Shown here in pieces: positions 1 to 5,196 of a stretch of 5,196 nucleotides of DNA (the stretch's first letter is position 1; the number at the start of each line of letters is the position of its first letter). The stretch lies in the NCBI GenBank assembly GCA_017860085.1, contig JAFNAJ010000225.1:1-5196 (forward strand). The letters run 5' to 3'. The position numbers and the translations under genes are program-made. Origin of the DNA: Acidobacteriota bacterium (lineage in GTDB: Bacteria; Acidobacteriota; Vicinamibacteria; Vicinamibacterales; JAFNAJ01). Below the pieces are notes generated by a model. That model was not told where the DNA came from and searched no databases. It saw only the letters and a list, made by a program, of their open reading frames with translations.

Positions 1-114
1 CACCACTTCACCCGTCTCGGCGCACACGATCAGGGCGCCGAAGGGCACACGGGGACAGTTGGCCGTCAGTGCAATGGCCCGTCTCATGAAGCGTTCGTGG
101 TCGAGGGATGCCAT
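1..114 (-). CDS. Nucleoside deaminase (CMP/dCMP deaminase family), N-terminus only
   Basis: Reading the minus strand from the ATG at 114 gives 38 codons with no stop before the window edge. The start MASLDHERFMRRAIALT followed by PFGALIV and a TGEVV turn is the classic opening of small zinc-dependent nucleoside deaminases (guanine/cytosine/tRNA-adenosine deaminase-like): helix 1 with the HxxFMxxAI pattern, then the first beta strand with PFGA. The zinc-binding H(A/C)E and PCxxC motifs would lie beyond the edge, so catalytic competence and exact substrate cannot be judged. A GGAG stands 11 nt before this ATG, a rather long spacing. An in-frame ATG about 25 codons upstream would add an Arg-rich stretch unlike the family, so I reject it. 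The family is cytosolic and acts in purine/pyrimidine salvage or tRNA editing. The family call is firm, the specificity is not. Confidence 0.8.
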   Translation of the reverse strand, partial: MASLDHERFMRRAIALTANCPRVPFGALIVCAETGEVV

Positions 115-250
115 CAGCGGGCGATCTCCACGGCGCCGACGACGAGCACGTCTACTGTCTGTCCAGACTCCTGCGTCACAAGCAGTCATCCTACTCGACG
201 AGGGCCACGAGGGCCGTTCGAGCGGCACTCGTGGCTCGCTCCGCCCGTGG

Positions 251-442
251 ATGGCGGGCTTCCCACCGTTCTCCTGGCACGGGGTGATTCGGGTGAGTCG
301 CGCGATGGTGGTTTTCCTGCTGGCCGAGAGCGCGCCCATCGTGACCTGGGCCTGTTATGCATCGATCATCGTGTCTTCCACGCTGTTCCTGTTCTACGGC
401 ATCGCGTGCCTGTTCGACCGCGTGGCTAGACGCTGTCGATGA
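251..442 (+). CDS. Possible small membrane protein, unrecognised
   Basis: A 63-residue reading frame opens at the ATG at 251 and could instead start at the ATG at 305 (45 residues). Its second half is strongly hydrophobic: MVVFLLAESAPIVTW, then YASIIVSSTLFLFYGIACL, ending in a basic tail (DRVARRCR). That would give one or two membrane segments with a positive-inside C-terminus. Codons from 305 onward end mostly in G or C, as in the real genes of this window, and the opposite strand gives no sensible protein there. Against it, neither start has a strong ribosome binding site (only GGGTGAG before 305) and I recognise no family. It could be the tail of a decayed gene rather than an intact one. 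The same frame is open upstream to 59, but that part is Arg-rich and unconvincing. Confidence 0.3.
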   Translation: MAGFPPFSWHGVIRVSRAMVVFLLAESAPIVTWACYASIIVSSTLFLFYGIACLFDRVARRCR

Positions 443-499
443 CCATGGGATTCGGCGTCAGGCGCGACGCGAGTCGCCCGACGCCGGAAGCCCGGCCGA

Positions 500-536
500 C
501 CAGCCAGCGACCGAACGAAGTGAGGGAGTTGGCTGG
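500..536. repeat. Inverted repeat, 7-bp arms with long loop
   Basis: CCAGCCA at 500-506 is the exact reverse complement of TGGCTGG at 530-536, separated by 23 nt; two further pairs inside the loop (one a G-T) would extend the arm to about nine. No T-run follows on either side, so it is not a convincing intrinsic terminator. The right arm is also the start of the direct repeat at 530-562, so the hairpin may belong to that element. The second copy at 2444 lacks the matching left arm. Confidence 0.4.
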
Positions 537-562
537 GTGTTAGGGACGATTTTCGAACCTGG
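530..562 (+). repeat. Imperfect 33-bp direct repeat, left copy
   Basis: This stretch aligns without gaps to 2444-2476 at 27 of 33 positions. Both copies share TGGCTGGG, then four mostly different bases, then the exact 11-mer AGGGACGATTT, then a looser CG..A.CTGG end. The two copies are in the same orientation about 1.9 kb apart and bracket the fragment region and the repressor operon. Read on the minus strand, each copy ends in CCCAGCCA, which superficially resembles a tRNA 3' end, but no T-arm or acceptor pairing can be drawn. Confidence 0.6.
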
Positions 563-661
563 GTGATGGCAAACGCCGCCTGACAGGAACCCTGGGAAGA
601 TCGCGTCACGCCTCAGTGGAAGCAGCGACGAGGCGCCGCTTGAGGCGACCTGCACGCTCGT

Positions 662-841
662 TCACCCTCCGAGGTTGTCGACGACCGTGGCCGCGAAGCA
701 GGCCGGGCAGGCCACCAGCACGGTCCGCTTGATGGCCACCAACGGGTGCCCGTACAAGTCGAGGCGGTCGATTCCGAAAAGCAGGAGTGCCGCGATCACG
801 AGCTTCAGGCCGTACGTGCTGAGCACTCGCTGCAGGAAGAC
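662..841 (-). pseudogene. C-terminal remnant of an integral membrane protein (possibly DUF2391-like)
   Basis: The minus-strand frame ending at the TGA at 662-664 encodes about 59 protein-like residues. It begins near VFLQRVLSTYGLKL, followed by a hydrophobic helix (VIAALLLFGIDRL), a short polar turn with a Pro, and a second helix (TVLVACPACFAATVVD) before the stop. Two closely spaced helices of this kind, with a Pro in the last one, resemble the C-terminus of DUF2391/TIGR02587-type membrane proteins; that assignment is from memory and weak. Upstream of about 841 the frame turns into low-quality Pro/Arg/Gly-rich sequence, and the preceding protein-like stretch is in a different frame and from another family. 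No N-terminal helices are present, so I read it as a truncated remnant with a native stop codon. Confidence 0.45.
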
Positions 842-890
842 CCTCGGTCGCTGGGCACCTCCGGCCCGTGGTGCAACAGGAACACCAGCT

Positions 891-1106
891 GTCGACCAGG
901 TCCGGCCGGTCACGGATGAACCACTCGCGGCGCTCGTTGAAGCCCGGGAGCCGCTCGAACGTGTCTGCGGGCACCGTCACGGCGCCGAACATCGCGACGA
1001 ACCCCACCATCGTGCGGGCGCGCAGGGCCAGCGGTTCGTGCCCCTTCGACAGCAGGTGGTCGTAGAAGAACCCGTCCTCCTCGTCCCAGAGCGACTTGAC
1101 CGGGTC
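891..1106 (-). pseudogene. Internal fragment of an MGH1/GH63-like glucosidase
   Basis: About 72 minus-strand codons read as one recognisable block: DPVKSLWDEEDGFFYDHL, an R-A-R-T-M-V-G-F segment, and RLPGFNERREWFIRDRPDL. This is the signature of the large bacterial glucosidases of the MGH1-like/GH63 (six-hairpin) group, where LWDEEDGFFYD, then LR.RSMVGL.PLFAVE, then LPGF..R.EWF..NRPDL occur in the C-terminal half. Those enzymes are usually over 800 residues, so this is under a tenth of one. The block lies in the middle of a longer open frame, but the residues on both sides are Arg/Pro/Cys-rich noise in this frame, while better protein appears in other frames. There is no start codon or stop codon proper to the gene. 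I treat it as a transposed or decayed fragment without enzymatic function. Confidence 0.6.
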
Positions 1107-1108
1107 GT

Positions 1109-1424
1109 GTCGATCCCTTGGGAGGCTGCTTCCGGCAACGGGAACGCTAGCGTCGGGCTTTCCACGCTCGCGACCTGGCCGGTGCTGAGACGTTCGAGCC
1201 AGGACATGAGACCCTGGTACATCTTCTCTGGGGAGCGTAGGTGGCCCTCGGGGACGATCCCGTCTACGGCGCAGCGAACGGCGCGCCTCCTTGTGCTGGG
1301 CTTCGAGCTCGCGGATCACAGCCTCGATCTTGTCGTCGAGGGCGGCGAGGACCTCGTCGGGGTTCTGTTCCGCGTCGTGAAGAGCCAAGCGGTCGATCGT
1401 GAGATCAACGAGTTCATGATCGCT
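1109..1424 (-). pseudogene. Frameshifted, start-less remnant of an unrecognised soluble protein
   Basis: Directly after the SRPBCC gene the minus strand reads HELVDLTIDRLALHDAEQ, then an acidic helical stretch (LDDKIEAVIRELEAQHKEAR) down to about 1272. From there this frame becomes Arg-rich noise, while the frame offset by one base continues as a good protein from 1270: AVDGIVPEGHLRSPEKMYQG, LMSWLERLSTGQ, and a Pro-rich tail ending near 1110. The two halves join naturally, pointing to a +1 shift near 1270. No ATG or GTG start exists in the first half; a TGA precedes it at 1425-1427 and the only in-frame start candidate is a TTG at 1388. The piece is therefore truncated at its front, exactly at the SRPBCC stop. 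It has an alpha-helical, charged character and no transmembrane segment. I do not recognise the family. Confidence 0.45.
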
Positions 1425-1941
1425 TCACGCTCGCGCCCAGGGTGACGAGAAGCTCGTCCAGTTGCTCGAACGTCTCGCCCGTCCCACTCGTACTCCCTGA
1501 GGCGATAGCAGCGTCGAGAGCTTCCTTCGAGGGATAGAGGTCGTGCATGACCAGCAGCGTCTTGCCGCCTTGTTCCTCGAATGTCACCGTGGTGACCTGC
1601 CCACCGCCCTCACCTTCTTCGTTCGTCCAGACGAGGCGCGCGTGCGGTGTCACTTCGATGTATCTACCGAAGAACGCCATGGGCTCTGGGAAAGCATCGT
1701 GGCGGAACACCAACCGGTACGTGCCCCCAACACGAACATCCGCCTCGCAGGAAATCATGGTCAGGCCAAACGACTTCGGTGCCCACCACCGCTTGAGCAG
1801 CTCGGGCTTGGTCCACGCCTCGAAGACGATGTGCGCCGGGCCGTTGAAGGTTCGCGTGACGACAAGCTCGCGGTCGGACTTGCGTTCCGTCGTCGTGGGG
1901 TTCTTCATGGGTGTGGGCTCACTGTCTCTTCTTGCGTCCAT
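1414..1941 (-). CDS. AHSA1/SRPBCC-domain protein, second gene of the ArsR operon
   Basis: The protein has 175 residues from the ATG at 1941. After a polar N-terminal tail (about residues 1-23) it is a single START-like SRPBCC domain of the Activator of Hsp90 ATPase 1-like (AHSA1) group. It shows the ELVVTRTF strand (25-32), the A-H-I-V-F-E-A-W-T helix, the RWWAPKSFG signature (51-59), a glycine turn before the GGTYRLVF strand (72-79), the FFGRYIEV strand, and a long C-terminal helix with GETFEQLDELL (155-165). Such domains form a hydrophobic pocket that binds small lipophilic molecules; in the stand-alone bacterial members the ligand is generally unknown. The start at 1941 is preferred because AAGGAG lies 7 nt upstream; an inner ATG at 1908 has no such site. 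It overlaps the repressor gene by 23 nt in another frame, so the two are probably translationally coupled. The length fits a complete gene. Confidence 0.9.
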   Translation of the reverse strand: MDARRDSEPTPMKNPTTTERKSDRELVVTRTFNGPAHIVFEAWTKPELLKRWWAPKSFGLTMISCEADVRVGGTYRLVFRHDAFPEPMAFFGRYIEVTPHARLVWTNEEGEGGGQVTTVTFEEQGGKTLLVMHDLYPSKEALDAAIASGSTSGTGETFEQLDELLVTLGASVKRS

Positions 1942-2284
1942 CGACCGTCTCCTTCCGTTTCAATTCCTCGACGACCTTGTCCAGCTCGTCGAAGCGTGCG
2001 TCCCAGAGCTGGCGGTACCGCTCGATCCATGCCGCCTCTTCCTCCAGCCGGCGCAGGCCGAGCTTGCAGGTCCGCACGCGCCCGACCTTCTCCGTGGTGA
2101 CGAGCCCCGCCTGCTCCAAGACGCCGACGTGCTTCTTCATGCCTGTTAGGGTCATGTGGAACTTCTCGGCAAGGTCCGTGATCGAAGCGTCTGTACGCCC
2201 GAGGTGCTCCAGAACGCCGCGTCGGGTGGCGTCCGAGAGCGCGGCGAACGAGGCATCGAAGCCAATCCAGGTATACTGAACCAT
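1919..2284 (-). CDS. ArsR-family winged-helix transcriptional repressor
   Basis: A 121-residue protein starting MVQYTWIGFDASFAALSDAT, the typical opening of the ArsR regulators that sit next to AHSA1/SRPBCC genes. Order: helix 1 (FAALSDATRRGVLEHL, about 12-28), helix 2 (ITDLAEKF, 35-42), recognition helix (TLTGMKKHVGVLEQAG, 45-60), then the wing strands LVTTEKVGRVRTCKL, and a C-terminal dimerisation helix (WIERYRQLWDARFDELDKVV) with a basic tail. The ELCVCDL metal site of ArsR/SmtB sensors is absent, and the single Cys (residue 73) is in the wing, so this is unlikely to sense metals in the classical way; the signal is unknown. The ATG at 2284 is chosen over an in-frame GTG at 2305 because the protein similarity begins there and the codons from GTG would lie within the probable promoter. 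It is probably autorepressing and cotranscribed with the SRPBCC gene. Confidence 0.92.
   Translation of the reverse strand: MVQYTWIGFDASFAALSDATRRGVLEHLGRTDASITDLAEKFHMTLTGMKKHVGVLEQAGLVTTEKVGRVRTCKLGLRRLEEEAAWIERYRQLWDARFDELDKVVEELKRKETVDGRKKRQ
1949..1954 (-). promoter_or_regulatory. Ribosome binding site deciding the SRPBCC start
   Basis: On the minus strand AAGGAG ends 7 nt before the ATG at 1941, near-ideal spacing, and it lies inside the last codons of the upstream repressor gene. It is the strongest Shine-Dalgarno in the window and is the reason for choosing the longer of two possible starts. Confidence 0.75.
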
Positions 2285-2297
2285 ATGGTTCAGTATA
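2272..2297. promoter_or_regulatory. Perfect 26-bp palindrome, probable ArsR-type operator over the start codon
   Basis: The two 13-base halves, TATACTGAACCAT and ATGGTTCAGTATA, are exact reverse complements, centred on CATATG. On the minus strand the repressor's ATG (2284-2282) begins the second half, so the codons for Met-Val-Gln-Tyr and part of the next residue lie inside the palindrome. The first half holds a TATACT that can serve as a -10 box. A dimeric winged-helix repressor bound here would block both RNA polymerase and the gene start. That the repressor itself binds is inference from symmetry and position; the palindrome is a direct observation. Confidence 0.75.
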
Positions 2298-2322
2298 TAG
2301 TACACGGATTAGCGGCATGCAA
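2292..2322 (-). promoter_or_regulatory. Candidate promoter of the arsR-SRPBCC operon, possibly leaderless
   Basis: On the minus strand TATACT (2297-2292) lies 7 nt before the ATG at 2284, which would place transcription initiation at or very near the start codon. A TTGCAT (2322-2317) stands 19 nt further upstream as a weak -35 (three of six consensus bases). No Shine-Dalgarno sequence is present before the ATG, which suits a leaderless message. An overlapping CTATAT would give a 17-nt spacer, so the exact -10 is uncertain. Confidence 0.4.
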
Positions 2323-2443
2323 GGGGAGGCTGAGCGCGCCCTGCGTTGCCGGCCGCCTTCGACTCGGCGATCCCCAGGCCCTAAGAGTTCTGGAGTGAAA
2401 TCACCCTGTTCTGTAAGTGATTGAAAACAGAGGCGACATTCTG

Positions 2444-2476
2444 TGGCTGGGAGGCAGGGACGATTTCCGCAACTGG
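2444..2476 (+). repeat. Imperfect 33-bp direct repeat, right copy
   Basis: The partner of 530-562, same orientation, 27 of 33 positions identical; mismatches fall at repeat positions 9, 11, 12, 24, 27 and 29. It sits in the intergenic region upstream of the kinase, about 130 bases before its start codon. Identity fades on both sides, so this looks like a short dispersed element or a rearrangement scar rather than a long duplication. Confidence 0.6.
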
Positions 2477-2512
2477 CTCTGCCGCGCGTGATCCCGACCA
2501 CGTTCCAACCTG

Positions 2513-2539
2513 TTGTCAGACAAGTCGTGGCACCACGAC
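2513..2539. repeat. Two adjoining inverted repeats upstream of the kinase promoter
   Basis: TTGTC-A-GACAA (2513-2523) is immediately followed by GTCGTGG-CA-CCACGAC (2524-2539, 7-bp arms with a 2-base centre). They lie about 45 bases upstream of the TATAAT box of the kinase gene, where an activator or repressor site could sit. The second could also form a small hairpin in RNA. No protein in the window can be tied to them; their sequence does not match the 26-bp palindrome at 2272. Confidence 0.4.
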
Positions 2540-2584
2540 GACGTTTGGCGTAACTAAGACGCATCTGGCAAAACCCAGTCATCC

Positions 2585-2590
2585 TATAAT
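2585..2590 (+). promoter_or_regulatory. Consensus -10 box (TATAAT) for the kinase gene
   Basis: A perfect TATAAT lies 15 nt before the ATG at 2606. Initiation about 7 nt downstream would give a leader of only about 9-10 nt without any Shine-Dalgarno motif. No good -35 is found at 16-18 nt; CTGGCA at 2565-2570 matches four of six consensus bases but the spacer is only 14. The box may therefore need an activator, or a different sigma factor. Confidence 0.45.
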
Positions 2591-2605
2591 CCTGAGCACC
2601 TTTCC

Positions 2606-5196
<2,591 letters not shown>

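Larger units (their letters stand above)
443..661. other. Intergenic stretch without a supported gene
   Basis: No frame on either strand gives a convincing protein here; the open frames are Arg/Ser/Pro-rich, as expected for antisense or non-coding GC-rich DNA. The stretch contains a stem with a long loop (500-536) and the left copy of a direct repeat (530-562), which overlap each other. It separates the possible small plus-strand gene from the fragment region read on the minus strand. Confidence 0.5.
2298..2605. other. Divergent intergenic region between the repressor operon and the kinase
   Basis: This roughly 300-base stretch has no supported protein on either strand. It contains the operon's -35 side, the right copy of the 33-bp direct repeat, two adjoining inverted repeats at 2513-2539 and the kinase's candidate -10 box. 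Around 2409-2444 the words TCTGT, ACAGA and TCTGT alternate, so two short competing 5-bp hairpins could form; no T-run makes either a terminator. The local composition is less GC-rich than the flanking genes. Confidence 0.5.

Noticed and set aside
525..548. Integron attC-like core (GTTAGGG)
   Set aside because: The seventh base does not fit GTTRRRY, no inverse core of RYYYAAC form is placed to pair with it, and no integrase is present.
606..1388. A 260-codon minus-strand open frame that could be called one gene
   Set aside because: It starts at a TTG, and only its first 40 codons and about residues 95-166 look like protein; the rest is Arg/Pro/Cys-rich while better protein lies in other frames. 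It joins unrelated fragments.
1415..1417. ATGA-overlap start of a third operon gene
   Set aside because: Its frame gives a Ser/Thr/Arg-rich peptide and closes within about 33 codons, so it is not a gene as it stands.
675..1445. Long plus-strand open frame opposite the fragment region
   Set aside because: Its translation has the Arg/Val/Gly-rich antisense character of high-GC DNA and no recognisable domain, while the minus strand shows a glucosidase signature over the same bases.
2303..2305. GTG start seven codons upstream for the repressor
   Set aside because: The extra residues fall on the probable -10 box, and similarity to the family begins at the ATG at 2284.
2285..2398. Plus-strand frame starting at the mirror ATG inside the palindrome
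   Set aside because: Its MVQYI start is a by-product of the palindrome; the rest has no protein-like pattern and ends after 37 residues.
2444..2520. Degenerate tRNA gene on the minus strand ending in CCCAGCCA
   Set aside because: The end resembles a tRNA 3' terminus, but no T-arm, anticodon arm or acceptor partner can be paired in either repeat copy.
1905..2582. Long minus-strand frame running through the repressor gene and the intergenic region
   Set aside because: It overlaps the ArsR gene in another frame, has no domain, and its first third covers the repeat and inverted-repeat region.

Overview
The window is GC-rich bacterial DNA. The best taxonomic clue is the right half, which holds a serine/threonine kinase joined through one transmembrane helix to a C-terminal WD40/TolB-like propeller with SPDG repeats. 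This architecture is greatly expanded in Acidobacteriota (including Vicinamibacteria-like lineages) and related soil phyla, so an acidobacterial or similar soil/metagenomic origin is the most likely reading. This is inference from gene type, not a phylogenetic result.

Layout, left to right. 1-114 (minus): the first 38 codons of a nucleoside (CMP/dCMP-type) deaminase that continues off the left edge. 251-442 (plus): a possible very small membrane protein, weakly supported. 443-661: no convincing gene; it has a long-loop stem and the first copy of a 33-bp imperfect direct repeat. 662-1424 (minus): a gene graveyard in which three unrelated protein pieces lie end to end in changing frames: the C-terminus of a small-helix membrane protein, about 72 residues of an MGH1/GH63-like glucosidase, and a frameshifted, start-less piece of an unrecognised soluble protein. 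1414-2284 (minus): an intact two-gene operon, an ArsR-type winged-helix repressor followed, with a 23-nt overlap, by an AHSA1/SRPBCC-domain protein. A perfect 26-bp palindrome covers the repressor's start codon and -10-like box. 2298-2605: a divergent intergenic region holding the second repeat copy, two adjacent inverted repeats and a consensus TATAAT box. 2606-5196 (plus): the receptor-like kinase, open to the right edge and probably only a few codons short of complete.

Functionally, the repressor/SRPBCC pair looks like a self-regulated operon, with the palindrome as the probable autoregulatory site. The kinase is divergently transcribed and has its own candidate promoter; nothing links its function to the operon except position. 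The two copies of the 33-bp repeat bracket the operon plus the gene debris, which is compatible with, but does not prove, an inserted or rearranged segment. I see no CRISPR array, transposase, integrase, rRNA or foldable tRNA. I do not think the window shows a new defence or biosynthetic system; the most distinctive items are the start-codon palindrome, the bracketing repeats and the mosaic of gene fragments.
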